A DNA stretch of 64,000 nt from Prorocentrum cordatum (taxonomy: Eukaryota > Sar > Dinophyceae > Prorocentrales > Prorocentraceae): contig CAUYUJ010019609.1 of assembly GCA_963575745.1 (NCBI GenBank), positions 17,501 through 81,500 on the forward strand, in the 5' to 3' direction. The translations under genes were made by a program, and so were the position numbers. Below, piece after piece: positions 24,516-36,889 of this stretch; positions within the stretch are counted from its first letter, which is position 1; the number at the start of each line of letters is the position of its first letter. The notes beneath the pieces were generated by a model. That model saw nothing but the letters and a program-made list of their open reading frames with translations, had not been told where the DNA came from and searched no databases.

Positions 24516-24879
24516 ATTTATGTATTTTTATTTTATATTTATATATATAATAAGAATAATAATAATAATAATAAACGCGCAAGCTCTTGCGAAATCTTAA
24601 GAAAACCATCGGTTTTTCAATATTTTTACAAAATGCTACCAAACGGGCTTCGCGCGCGCGCATGTCGAAATCTGTCGAACGCCCTTGCGCGTGTGCCGTC
24701 GCGAGAACTCTCCGCAAAAAACGGGACGAAGTGCAGACGCGCGCGTCGTCACGCGCGTATGTCGAAATCCTTGAAAACCCATCAGTTTCGGAATGATTTC
24801 AAAATCGTGTGTCCAAAAAACCTACAAAAACACCAGGTTTCGCAACACGGACTATCAACAAAAGCGTGAGCGCGCGCTC

Positions 24880-25590
24880 TTGCGTTGTCGTAGTCGTCGT
24901 CGTCGCCGTCCTCCCTCCTCCCGCGTCGTCGTCGTCGTCGTCGTCGCCTACGTCGTCCTCTGTCTTTCTTCGTGTTCGTCGTCGTCGTCCTCTTTGGCGT
25001 CGTGGTCGTTTCCGTCGTCGTTGTCGCCGTGGTCGTCCTTCCTCCTCCTCCCTCATCGTCGTCGTCGTCCGTCGTCGCGTCTCGTCGTCGTCCCTCCTAT
25101 TTCGTCGCCGTCGTCGTCGTCGTCGTTGTCGTCGTCGTCGTCTTCCCTCCTCCCTCGTCGTTGTCGTCGTCGGCGTCGCCGTCCTTCATCCTTCTTCGTC
25201 GTTCGCGTCGTCGCCGTCCTCCCTCCTCCCTCGTCGTTGTCGTCGTTGTCGTCGTTGTCGCCGTCGTCGTCTTCCCTCCTCCCTCGTCGTTTTCGTTGGC
25301 GACGTCGTCGTCGTTTTCGTCGTCGTCGTCGGCGTCGGCGTCGTCGTCGTCTTCGTCGTCGTCGACGTCGGCGTCGTCGTCGCCGCCGTCGTCGTCGTCG
25401 TCGGCGACGTTGACGTCGTCGTCGTCATCAGTGTCGTCGTTGTCGTCGTCGTCGGCGTCGTCATCGTCGTCATCGTTGTCATCGTCGTCGTCGTCGTTGT
25501 CGGCGTCGGCGTCGTCGTCGTCGGTGTCGTCGTCGTCGTCGTCGTTGTCGGCGTCGAAGTCGTTGGAGACGTCGTCGGTGTCGTCGCCCA
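24880..25590 (+). repeat. GTC/TCG triplet field 2
   Basis: Paralogue of the field at 21160-21570, longer, with the same CCTCCTTCTTCGTCG-type breaks. It lies at the equivalent place in the duplicated higher-order unit. Confidence 0.92.
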
Positions 25591-26080
25591 GCTGGGATGC
25601 GCCCAGCAGTCAGCGCCACCGCGGCCGCGTCGGTCGCGCCAAACTAGCTGGCCGCTGCGCGCGCTAGGGTTGGCGCGGCCGCAGAGATGGGCCAGCGAAC
25701 TCCAAACACTCATCGCAATCGTGACCACATTGGTTTTGCAAGCCAAGTTGCGGGTGGGTGGGTGGGATGATTGCAAGAGCGTGGGATGTGTCAACTCGTT
25801 TGTTAAAATCAATTGCACCACATAGATTGCACCACCGATGTTGCGCAACATAGGTTTCACCGCATATTTTGCACATCATATGTTGCATATTATAGATTGC
25901 AGATTGTACGAAACCTGTATTGCACAATCTAGGTTGCGCCACATAGTTTGCTCCACCTAGATTACATCACATATACTGTTCTACATCGGTACCACCACAT
26001 ACATTGCTAGAAGCACATTGGTTGGGGGCCGACGCTTGCTAACATAGATTGAAAGATGTATCAATACACATACAAGCAAG

Positions 26081-26120
26081 ACTGCATTGGCGCTTCGCGC
26101 CATGCACCCTGGTCCTCCTA
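26081..26120 (+). repeat. GGCGCTTCGCGCC hairpin unit, copy 1
   Basis: ACTGCATTGGCGCTTCGCGC followed by CATGCACC can fold as a hairpin with a TTC loop. Copies lie at 36304-36350 and, inverted, at 50471-50516. Confidence 0.75.
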
Positions 26121-26149
26121 GCTATGCGGATGTCGGCCCATCGCACCAT

Positions 26150-26420
26150 CCTCTTTGGCCCTTGAATAATTCTCTTGGGGCGTCGTGGGGGCCTCCTGAC
26201 TGTTGGGCCGTCTTGGAGCCATGTTAGGCGTTTGGGGGTGCTATTGGGCCCCTGGGCCACCTCGAAGTGTTTCTTGCAACGTCTTGGCACCGCCGGTGGT
26301 CCATCTGCATGCTTCGGCCGCGATTTGGGCTGTCTGGAAGGAGCGGTGCGCTCCTCTGAGGCCGTGTTGGGGGCACCTGGGGCCGTCGAAGGGGCCTTCT
26401 TGGACTGTCCTGCATCCCTC
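26150..26420 (-). repeat. CCAAGA-type minisatellite (minus orientation)
   Basis: CTTGGGGCG, GGGGCCTCC and GTCTTGG units at 9-12 bp spacing. The left flank is the GGCGCTTCGCGCC hairpin unit. Confidence 0.75.
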
Positions 26421-26639
26421 AACGAAAATCAAGCGCAGGTTTTTCCGCGACGTGGCGGCGCCCCCGGGCCCCCAATTTCAATGTTGACGCCGACGCTGGC
26501 GACTGCAATTTTGTGCTGACCCCGCGGGCCGTAATGCGCGCGTCCATCCGCATTAGAATTTGGGGGCGAGGGGGTAAGATAAAGACTTGCGTTTGGGGGC
26601 GAGGTGGTAAGATAAAGACTTGCGTTTGATTTCGACAGG

Positions 26640-26930
26640 GGTTGTGGAACCCTTCTGGGAAACTTTTTGGGCCGTCTTGGAGCAATCTTGGGCGCCTTTG
26701 GGCAGCCCAGGAGCGCCGGAGGCCCGAAAAAGTGGGAGAGCTGAGACGCTTCCGAAACCTGAAGGAAATCTTGGGGGTCCTCTTGGAAATCTTCTGCGTT
26801 TTGGGGGTCCTCTTGGGGGTCCTCGTGGAGCTCTCCTGGGACGCTCTGCGAGGCTCTTGGACCGTCTTGGGGCCATCTCGGCTGGCTCGAAGCCCTCGGA
26901 GACCGTCTTGGGGGGGACCTCGCAGGGCCA
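26640..26930 (-). repeat. CCAAGA-type minisatellite, second block (minus orientation)
   Basis: GGGCCGTCTTGGAGC and TCCTCTTGGGGG units. Just upstream, a 34-bp segment (TTTGGGGGCGAGG onward) is directly duplicated at about 26561 and 26595. Confidence 0.75.
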
Positions 26931-26939
26931 CCGCTGACC

Positions 26940-29215
26940 AGTTTGCACGTCTCCACAGCCCCGAAGGCCCTGGAAGTCCCCGGCGACCGTGGCCACACCC
27001 GAAACGGGGGACGGAGCACGCGATGGGTGGCAGCGTCGCGGCCGCGCCACACCGCGAGCAAGGGAGATGCCAGAAGCAACCACAAAAAGCGCAGGGCGAC
27101 AGGACGCGGGCAGGCGGGGCAAATCGGTGGCCAGTTCGCGCATGTGCCTCCTGGGCGCTGGGCCCTCGCAATCGCCCAGAAGAGGAGGTGCGGACGCGTT
27201 CACGAACGTGGGCGAGAGGCCCAAGTCGTGGGCATGGGCAGGCAGCGCGTGAGTCGGATGTCCTGCTGCACGTCCATGAGCCCAAGCGGGCCCGAGACCC
27301 TGGCAAGTGTCAGCAAGAAGCTCAGACGAGCGAGGCCAAGAACATGAGCCAGGGACACTGTTAAGTGGGGGGTCGGGTGCTGCGGCTGCTCAAGTCGCGG
27401 TCGTGCGTGGCGACGGCCTCGACGAACTGATGGAGCTCTGCGGCGGCTCGTGGGCTCACTCGCAGGAAGGGGTCTGCGAGAAGCTCCGATATCTACTTAC
27501 AAAGAGGTTGTAAGCTCATAGCATGCGCTCCCGACTTGGCAGAGAAAGGCACACACACACAGACACACATTCGCACACGCAGACACAAACACACACACAC
27601 ACACACACACACGTGCGTCCACTCTCCACAATGTTCCCGCTCTGTCATCTCTTTCGCTCTCCGTCTCCTCCGCTCTCGTGTGGTAGCCGGCATGTTAAGA
27701 ATCTCATGTACAACCCAATGCTCGCCGCTTCGCTTGGGGCACTGATGCTCCCAGCGGCGATCCTGGCAGCCGAAATGGAGCGGCTGGTGCAAGTCCTCGC
27801 CGCCCGCGCCATCGTTACAGCACCCGCTTGCGATTCTGCCGCTCTGTCTGGCCAGTTTCGGACATCGCGATCCAAGAATGCTGACATCACTTGGGCCGCT
27901 GGCTTCCGCTGGCTTTCCACCTGCTTCCGCTGGCGGAGCCCGCCTCGTTTTGCTTCCGCTGGCGTCCGCTGGCCTTCCGTCGCCTTCCGCTGAGGCAGAG
28001 ATGTCAGCCTCTCGATTCCTCGACGCCGAAGCCCTTTCTGGACTCCCTTACAACTATTATGTGAAGCAGCTGGTGCTCGCCTCGCACGCATAGATGTATG
28101 CCTCGCGTGGCTCTCTTGCCCGCGGCACACTCGTGGCACAGCATAGAGTGCGTACTCGATGACAGTCGTATAGTGAAGTGCTCGGCAGTCTCTTCTGAAG
28201 CATGCTGCTCTAAGCTGCAACACATTCAGTTCTTATTACACAATGATACCACACACACAAACACACACACACACGCCAAAACTGCACAGACAATGAACAA
28301 AAGGGGATTGCACGGGCGCGTCGTTCTGTATGCCTCGTAGAAGCCACTTCTCCACCTCTCTACTTCACGTCATCAGATTCGTGGCAACATGTTCCTGATG
28401 TTTCCGCATGGCCTCAAATGAACGACTCCGACTCGAAATTCCTGCCTTCGAAAAAACTGACAAGCTGAGCTATGTATTGGGCACGCAAGCTTGAAACCCC
28501 TCCCCGATGAGATTGATCAGGTATTTGACGGCATCCGCGTCAGTCAACTTCACCTCACATTTCGAATCCCCTATCATCGCCCTCCGTGTCTTTAGGATGC
28601 TTCTTGCTACTTGCAATGTTGCACGCGTAAAACAATTACCAGGATGCTCCATGCGTCCTCTCGAGCGGAAGAATTTTCACGTCGAGCCAAGCAGATTATC
28701 AAGTAACAGAACTGATGAATGGCCGCCTTTCGGACACCATTTGAATATTCGAGCTCAGTGGCGCGCAGCAAAACGAACGCACGCTCACAAGCAAACGCAT
28801 GCACATGCACACTAGAATGCACTTTGCAAAACAACGCTGGGCTTGATCCGCCAACATGCCCGCATTCCAAACTGCCACGGACGTCCAGGCCTGGCTCTGC
28901 CTAAGACGCCCAGCCGCCACCCAGCCCACCTAAAGCCCTGCACCGCAGCGAGCAACACCAAAAACGGCGCTTACGCAGAATGGCAATTATGGCGATGTGC
29001 ACGCACGTGGGCATGAGCATATTCTAAGCATGAGCCACGAAGAAACACGGACGCATGCAGACGGAAAGGACTCAGGCCTGCTGCTCACCTGCGCATGCAG
29101 TCATACGAAAACATACACTTATGATACGGACCACAAGATTCCGCTTCTGGGAAACATGTTGCATGCACCCTTGCATACGCTTTCGCGGACGCCTCCAAGT
29201 TGGGCGTTGGGAAGG
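26940..29215. other. Unassigned stretch with two CA microsatellites
   Basis: CA repeats lie at about 27550-27611 and 28248-28275. TTCCGCTGGC-type short repeats occur at about 27905-27990. Otherwise the sequence is ordinary, with no gene, tRNA or domain I can support. Confidence 0.5.
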
Positions 29216-29217
29216 AC

Positions 29218-29350
29218 CAAATGGAGTCGGGGGATCGCGCCGCATCACCGATACATCGGCGATGCACTAGCGACGTCGGGGTAATGCATCTGGATCGGAC
29301 TGTATTGCCGCTGCATTGGCGATGCTGCGCGATCCTGCAGCCTCATTTAG
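29218..29350 (+). repeat. Foldback element, family B copy 2 (shortened)
   Basis: The left end, GGAGTCGGGGGATCGCGCCG then CATCACCGATACATCGGCG, and the right end, GATGCTGCGCGATCCTGCAG, match the inner arms of the element at 6951-7186. The outermost CTAGAT ends are not clearly present, so this copy is truncated or diverged. Confidence 0.6.
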
Positions 29351-29699
29351 CCGGCCTGGACAAGGAGATTTGGATAGACGCTTGGGACGACAGGATGCTA
29401 CAGTCGACTAACTACTGCACGCGTGAAACGAGGCGGGACGCCTCACGAAATCCTGCCATTCACGCAGACCCTTCTCGGCGGCGAGCCTGGGGGGGAAGTG
29501 CGAAGGGGCGGGTTTTCCCAGAAGGCTCGGAAGTCCCTCGGCCTCCCGAGGGGCCCGCCGAGGGGTTCTCTGGAAGCCATCCCCGAAGACACCGAAAACC
29601 TTTCACAGAAGGCCGGGGGCCTCCGAGAAGCCCCACCGCCTTCTGAGGAGGCCTTCTCCTCCTCGCTCCCCCCCCCTCGCTCACCGCCGGGTACGGGGC

Positions 29700-30290
<591 letters not shown>

Positions 30291-30349
30291 GAACTTACAC
30301 CCCTGCTCAGAGTTAAAGAAATCTGCACGGTAAGAGAAAATGGGCGTCA

Positions 30350-31680
30350 CTCCAACCGTTCCCTCAGACCGTCGTCCGGGTCCAAAAATACGTACATTCT
30401 ACGGAGAAAAATAATTCCAATAAAATACCAAAGTCTCGTCCAGGGTCCATGAAAGTTAATGTTTTTGCTGGAGATTTCTGATTGGCGCACTTAGAACGCG
30501 AAAGATAATCATTAAGTACAAGCACTGTTTGGGAAAATACCACATTTCGTGTTTTCCACCTCCGATCTGGAACCTCAATGCGGCCCCGAGAGTGCCATTG
30601 TCAAAATTCTTACAGGCCTCCCAAGCGGGCCCCAAGACGGCCCTACTGAACGATTTCTATGGCTCTATGACGTAGACCTCCCCTGTTTGGTCGATGGCCA
30701 ACTGCGGCATGGCCCCAACAACGTGGAAGGCTCTCAAAGGGGCCCCCAGAGAGCTCCGGCAGGGCCTCAAAAAGGTTCAAATCGGTTTCGAACTGCTCCA
30801 CGAGCGCCCTAACTGTGCTATGTTGAAGGTCCACGAAGGGCTCTACAGCTGGGTTGCGCTAAGACAAGCCAAACACAGCGCAACTGAACGAAGCTACGCT
30901 CGCATTACCCTAATTGAAGCCGGCGCGACGATACGGCACGACATGAATGCCTATGGGGAACAATGGGACAGACGAGGCACGGCGTACATTCACTGCCAAT
31001 GAATGTCGGGCAACACATGTCAAGCTTTGTGATTTGGATTGAACACGCATCGAAACATACTGCCGTTCCCACCAAGGTATCTTGCATCCAAGCCCGACCC
31101 CCTTCATTTCCTTTCATCTCTGTCTCATGACGTCTTGTGCTTACTTACACCTACGGCTGAAAGAAGAAACGAGTTCCCCATATCACCCCAGCGCCCCAGT
31201 CGATCTCGACCTCTGGCTTGTTGATCAAACGTCCTGCCCTTGCCAACCGTAGACGAAGCTATGGCAATGTGGCAGAAACCTCAGAATGTCAGCTTGTGAT
31301 CAACACATCCGTGGGGGGCGCGTGTTTGAAAAAAAAAATCCCTTGCTCAGGCGAATCGATGGGTGGCGCCTGCCAGATTGAAAATCAACTGGGTGGCGCC
31401 GGTGAATAGCGCCGACGCCCGGCCGCCAACGAGGGGCAAGGGGGGGGCGTTTGCAGGTAAGGGCGAGCCAGGGCACTCCCCTTTCTGTCGAACCGATGCG
31501 GCCCTGCAGGCAGGGCGGGCTGGACGAACGTTGGGCGCAGCAAAGGGGGAATTTGCCAAGCAGCTTACATCGCCGATTTTCCAAGCGCCTCGTGGCGCCG
31601 AAAGCGGCCACGCGTCGAGGACTGGCCCTTCGGCGGGGCGACCGCAACCAGCTGCGCGCAGCAGGCTTCGCAACCCCCCC
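30350..31680. other. Unassigned stretch
   Basis: A short CCAAGA-type piece sits at about 30600-30760. The rest carries no repeat family or gene I can name. Confidence 0.45.
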
Positions 31681-31684
31681 CTTT

Positions 31685-31950
31685 CCTTCCCGAGCCTTTC
31701 GTCCTCCTCCTCCTCCTCCTCCTCCTCGTCCTCCTCCCCCCCCCTCCTCCTTCTCATCCTCCTCCTCCTCATCCTCCCCCTTCCTACTCCTCCTCCGCCT
31801 CCTCCTCCTCCTCCTTCTCCTCATCTTGCTCCTCCTCCTCCCCCTCCTCCTCCTCCTCCTCCTCCTCCTCCTCCACCTCCTCATCCTCCTCTTCCTCGTC
31901 CTCCTCCTTCTCCTCCCTCTCATCCCTGTCCCTCCTCTCTCCTCCTCCCC
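31685..31950 (+). repeat. CTC/CCT polypyrimidine field
   Basis: CTC units with C-runs and CATC/CTT interruptions. The minus strand is polypurine. Confidence 0.92.
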
Positions 31951-33480
31951 CCTTGCGCGCGTGATTTAAAAAGTATCGCGCCCCGCGGGTTCTATTCATC
32001 AGCCAGGGGGGTCCGGTCATTTGGTAATCACAAGCTGGCATTACGTGCTGCATGCAAGCTTCCCTGAATGCCATGTCCGAGTCATGATGTAGCTCATCTA
32101 GCTGCAAATTTCCCGACAGCATGCAATCCGTCCCCTCCGTAAAAATGCTTGATGGCCCTGAGCAGACACCTGCCGCGTCTGAGGCTTCAGCAGCTCTGGA
32201 GGTAGACTAGATCGCTATTCGAAGCAGGACAGCACCTCGACAGCTCAATTAGTTAACATGTTGACTGGGCGGCCAAATGACCACATCAACTGACGCTACA
32301 TCATCACGAAAAATGACTCTACAAAGCAACACGATGACGCAGCCAAGGCAACAATCCTGGATGTACCAATGGCATGGAAGAAAAGAAGATTGCAAGCGGG
32401 CCTGTTGTCAGGGCAGACCGTCAAGTTAGCGCCTTTGCACTTTGCGCCAGGTTCTCTGAAAGGTTGCGCCTGGACAGTGTACGAACGGCAAGGCAGAGGT
32501 CGAAGCATAAGTTCTAGAATGACAAGAGATCATCGAAAATAGGACTCGCACAAAAAACACTACTACGGCTGGCAAGGAAGAGACCAGAAAACGGAAAGCG
32601 GCAAGGAGTAAGAAAATACAAAGAAGAAGCACCTGAAAGTGCAATTCTTCTGTCCACGGAAACTTCTGATTGACCTTGCACGCGCGAGAGCAATACGCAT
32701 GGCAACTGCTCGCTTTAAGGTTCCGAAGGGATCGCCTCCCTACGCGATTTGATCATCGCGCATGCGATTGCGCAGAGCATTAAAGCGTGGACACGAAAGA
32801 TTCTGAGCGAGATTGCCCGCATTACGCAGAACTCAGTACAGCGAAACAGCAGCTGCGCGACTCGTTCTGGACTGTGGGGTGGAAATTGCGATGTCCCAGC
32901 TTGCAAAAGCCATAAGCATTCGTCATAGATCCAAACCTTATCGTCTGCATGTTCTGGCATTGGCTTAACCCTGTCCATTCAATTTGCTTACATCTCCTTC
33001 CACCTAGGGTTCAAGCCCTTGAACTTCCATACAGAAGCAACCCGATAGAGCGGCAACCTTGAGTGCCCATCCTGCCACGTCGACCGCATCCTTCCCGTGC
33101 ATGAGCCTCTTCACGTGCGCCACGGCCTCAAATTGGACCCACGTAAAACTGAGTATTATACGGCACGCCCTGTTCTGAATTGGTAGTGCAAGCATCCCCA
33201 GAAGCACTGGACTTGGCGGCAACATTCACAGCCCAGCACGGTGGGAAGGGTCGCACTGCGGAAACCGCTCGGCCATACCAAGTAGTCAGCTCAGCAAAAG
33301 TCTGAGTCAGAAAAGCATACGGCACGAGATTCCAGAGGAACCCGAAAAACCAAAGCGAATAGCCATCGTTTGTTTCATATCAAATCAACCCTCGTGATCG
33401 ATTCCACAGATTTTGAAAAATTACTTCGACCGAAGGATGCCACATGATAATCTCCTTAGTGTGCATGAGAACCTCCATCA
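31951..33480. other. Unassigned stretch, no repeats
   Basis: About 1.5 kb of comparatively balanced base composition. Only short frames are open, and I see no domain or RNA gene. Confidence 0.5.
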
Positions 33481-33524
33481 TCAACGAGTAACGATTGTGA
33501 TGATGACAGGATGCCAGGATACCA

Positions 33525-34050
33525 GAATACGACCTCTGAGACCTGTGGGACTCGTGGGAGCTGTACGACCTGTGGGGCTTGTTGGACCTGCGGGGCCTGT
33601 GGGGCCCGTAGCACTTGCGAGCCCTGTGGGACCGGTGAGACTTGTGGGACTTGCGGGCCGTGTGGGACCTGTGGGACCTGCGGGGCCCGTGGGACGCGTG
33701 GGACCAGTGGAACCCCCGAAACTGATGGAGCCTGTTGGACCTGTGAAACCTACATGGAGCCCATGGGACCTGCAACCTGCGGGGCCCGTGGGACCTGCGG
33801 GGCCTGTGAGACCTGTGGGACCTCCAGGCCCAGTGGGACCTGTGGGACCTGTGGGCCCCTTGGTATTTGTGGGACTTTACGGGGCCTGCGCGACCTGTAG
33901 GACTTGTGCTCGAGGCGAAAACATACCAAGATTTGTGCGACCTGCGGGGCCTGCATCGGGCCTGCGGATCTGTGCGACCTGTGTGACCTGTGGAAACTGT
34001 GAGACCGGTGGTACCTGTGTGAAACCTTTTGGGACCTGTGCGACCTGAGG
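33525..34050 (+). repeat. 9-bp GGACCTGTG / GGGCCTGCG minisatellite with Gly-X-Y reading frame
   Basis: Units such as GGACCTGTG, GGGCCTGTG and GGGCCCGTG repeat with a 9-bp period. One plus-strand frame (open from 33413 to 34048) reads as collagen-like Gly-Pro-Val/Gly-X-Y triplets, another as Cys-Gly-Thr repeats, and the minus strand as Pro/Gln/His repeats. All are open at once, which is what a 9-bp repeat gives. There is no signal peptide or non-repeat domain, so I treat it as a minisatellite. Confidence 0.85.
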
Positions 34051-34372
34051 GAGGGAGTTCACGCCTGAGACTTCCTAGCAAGTCACTCCCAGACGAGGCT
34101 CCCGCCTGAGACTTTCTCGCAATTCACTTACAGACGAAGCTCCCGCCCGATACTCCCTCCATGTTCAGGCTCGTGGAGCCCAAGAATGACGACAGACACA
34201 AGGTTGAGGATGACCCGCTCGGAAAAAAAAACATCAGCTGCGGGCCCCATACGGAGGAGGCTCCCGCCTGAGACTTCCTCGCAGTTCACTCCCAGACGAG
34301 GCTCCCGCCAGAGACTACCTCGCAATTCACTCACAGACGAGGCTCCCGCCGGATCCTTCCTCCAAATTCAGG
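34050..34372 (+). repeat. 43-bp tandem repeat, interrupted
   Basis: Units containing GACGAGGCTCCCGCCTGAGA and CTCGCAATTCACTC recur in two groups, about 34050-34160 and 34250-34372, separated by about 90 bp of unrelated sequence. Confidence 0.82.
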
Positions 34373-34376
34373 CCTG

Positions 34377-34378
<2 letters not shown>

Positions 34379-34411
<33 letters not shown>

Positions 34412-34420
34412 CATGATGAT

Positions 34421-34451
<31 letters not shown>

Positions 34452-34512
34452 AGTATGATGATAATGATGATGATGCTGATGATGCTGATGATGCTCATGA
34501 TGATGCTGGTGC

Positions 34513-34592
<80 letters not shown>

Positions 34593-34690
34593 GTGATGGT
34601 GATGGTGATGGTGATGAGGATGATGATGATGTTGATCATAATCATGGTCATGATGAGTGTGTGAGTGTGTGATGATGACGATGATGAGGA
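34379..34690 (+). repeat. GAT/ATG microsatellite
   Basis: GATGAT units with CTGATG, GGTGAT and GTGTGA variants. Frames read poly-Met, poly-Asp/His and poly-Ile. Confidence 0.95.
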
Positions 34691-34709
34691 TGGTGATGAT
34701 AGTGAGTGA

Positions 34710-35480
34710 GTTTCTAGAAGCTCTTGAGTTTCTGGGAGCTCGCCCCCCTGAGTTTATAGAAATTCGAATATCGTGACCTGTTGAACGCACACGCCCCTGG
34801 TACTATGGATTTTCATGTGTTCAAGTCGGTCCCTGAGTTTCTGGACAGTCTGAAGTTTCTACGAACTCGCCACCCTACGTTTCTGGAAACTGACACTACC
34901 CTGGGTTCTCAAAAACTGAAGAGCTCCTCGAAACTCGACCCACCCAGTCCCTTGCCTCCACCGGGAGCGCCTACAAACCGAAGAACGTATACAACGAAGA
35001 AACTTGCCCCCCGAGTTTCTAGAAACTCTGCCGAACAAGCTGCCCGCGCAGTCCTTCGCCTCGCCAGGAAGTTTCTAGAAACCCACGAGCTGCTAAAACT
35101 CTCCCAACGAAAATCAGGGACCTCGGGCGAGCATGCTTTATGGCCCGTCCCCCTCCCACCTTGGGAGGTTATTGAAGCTCGTGGGGTTCCAGAAACTCGC
35201 CTGTCTCAACTCGTAGAAAATACAGTAACGCACTTCTGCAAAATCGGCCCAAGGGTTTTTTCAAGTACTGGCACCAACAGCTTCAGCAACTCACGACTTG
35301 AAGGAAACCCGTCTTCCAGTTTCAATAAATTCGCACCCCTGAGATTCTAGAAACTCGTCCCCCCAAGTGTCTAGACTCCTCTCCCCCACTTGGATTTCTA
35401 GAAACCCACGAGTTATCCAAAAGCCCCCCCCGCCGTGAGCTTCTAGAAACTCATGAAGGTCTAGAAGCTGTGGCGGTAAA
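34710..35480. repeat. Dispersed GAGTTTCTAGAAACTC palindromes
   Basis: The 16-bp perfect palindrome GAGTTTCTAGAAACTC, or close variants (TTTCTAGAAACCC, GATTCTAGAAACTCG, CTTCTAGAAACTCA), recurs about ten times at irregular spacing within 770 bp. No gene is recognised. A plus-strand frame of 189 codons covers part of it without domain character. Confidence 0.8.
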
Positions 35481-36510
35481 AATAAACAATTTCAGCATCC
35501 AGGCCGTCATCACTGCATCGTGATCCACACCAAACTGATATGTATTACCTGTCGTGCCACACAGAGTTCCCGCTGCGCGCCCCAGCCAGGGCACTGATGA
35601 TCATAGACTACACACACACACACATTGGGCGGAACGTCCCAGACACTTCCATATTTACAAAATCCTCGAGAATAGAAGACGGAGAGTCCAGAATGCAGGA
35701 AACCAAACTCCAGAACAAAGGTCGAACCTTCATTTTGGAAACCGTGTTCCAGGACAAGACCTGTCCGCAGCATCATATGCTCAAGCTGCGAAGTCATTGG
35801 CAGACGAATTCATACACACCTGTCAATCCCAACCTCTGCCTGAGGCCCGCGCACCCTGTGACTACCAAAACCACATGACTGCGTCATCATTCCACGCATA
35901 CACGATACGCAAATACACCATGTAATGTGGCAGTGCGCGCATCAGATGGGATGGCATATCCAAACTGCGCACCGACAACATGCGTCTAAAGCAACGTTTA
36001 AAGTCTAAAGCAACGTCTAGGGGCGAATCGGTCCCGCTCCCTCCTTTACATCCTAGGGGTCCTGATATGCGACACTTGTAACAACCGCAACAGGTGAAAA
36101 ATATGTGTATCTAGTCTTGCCCATCAGACTTCTCATCAAAAGCCATTGCTTCAAGGAGACGAATGAACATGTTATAATACATCAACACACTCACACGCGC
36201 AGCCATACATGAACATACACACATATACATACCAATGTGCCTGTATGGCAATATTAAGAGCAATGCATTAACTAAATCAGTGTATATACAAATGAAAACA
36301 GGGCTGCAGTGGCGCTTCGCGTCTTGCACCCTCGTCCTTCAGGTTTGGCATGCACGCGGAATGAGAGGCAACCAAATTAAGATAGCGACAACTCATGGTT
36401 GCCTGTATTTTACGACAGCATCGCCATACCAATGCTATTTCTCCTCCTTCAGTCATGCGTTCTTTTCCATGTCCCATTCTCCCCTTGCCCTACGAATTCT
36501 TCCCCACCCT
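35481..36510. other. Unassigned stretch with hairpin unit copy 2
   Basis: Ordinary AT/GC-mixed sequence. It contains a second copy of the GGCGCTTCGCG hairpin unit at about 36304-36350. No gene is recognised. Confidence 0.5.
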
Positions 36511-36519
36511 CAGCTCGTT

Positions 36520-36790
36520 TTGCGGAGGCTCCTCCTTGGAGAGCCTCTTGGGGGTGCCTCGCGAAAGTTGATAAGAGCTCCGCGGTGCCTTCTGGAGGCC
36601 TCCCGGGCAGCTTCTGAAGTCCTCTGGAGGCTTCCTCGGGCCACCCTGCTTCAAACGCGGCATCATTGAACGACTGGGCCACGATTTCGAATGCGTCGGG
36701 GGGCGTCGTTGGGCCATCTTTGGCCGCTGTTGGGCTCTTATCAGGCCGTGCTGGGGCCTTGTAGGGCCGTCTTGAGATCTGTTGGGTGTA
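36520..36790 (-). repeat. CCAAGA-type minisatellite (minus orientation)
   Basis: GGAGGCCTCC, GGGCCATCTTTGG and GGGGCCTTG units. As at 26 kb, it lies to the right of a GGCGCTTCGCG hairpin unit. Confidence 0.7.
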
Positions 36791-36889
36791 TATGTGTGTG
36801 CCTCTTGGCTCTTGGAAGAGAAAACGAAAAATCATGGCCAGCTGTGATGCACAACGCGGAGGTTGTGGAGTAGAAGAGCAAATTTAGGC

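Larger units (their letters stand above)
20478..26060 (+). repeat. Higher-order satellite field with CG-only core motif
   Basis: Long stretches recur in the same order. A block from about 20478 (TTCTCCTTTCTAAAAA, then TTTCGGGTATGTAAATCA, then GATTCTGACCACATGTCCA) recurs from about 24117. A block at 23918-24115 (ACCGCGGCCGC to TGTGTCAACTCG) recurs at 25615-25800. A motif with core CGCGCGTCGTCGCGCGCG, usually followed by CATGCCGAAATCC, occurs near 20726, 21020, 22427, 22499, 22978, 23251, 23664, 24297 and 24737. Degenerate GATTGCACCACATA units fill about 21690-21940 and 25800-26040. I see no gene. Confidence 0.88.

Noticed and set aside
24809-25825. 338-codon plus-strand frame and overlapping poly-Ser and poly-Thr frames
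   Set aside because: They read through GTC triplet fields. The same pattern recurs at 21 kb.
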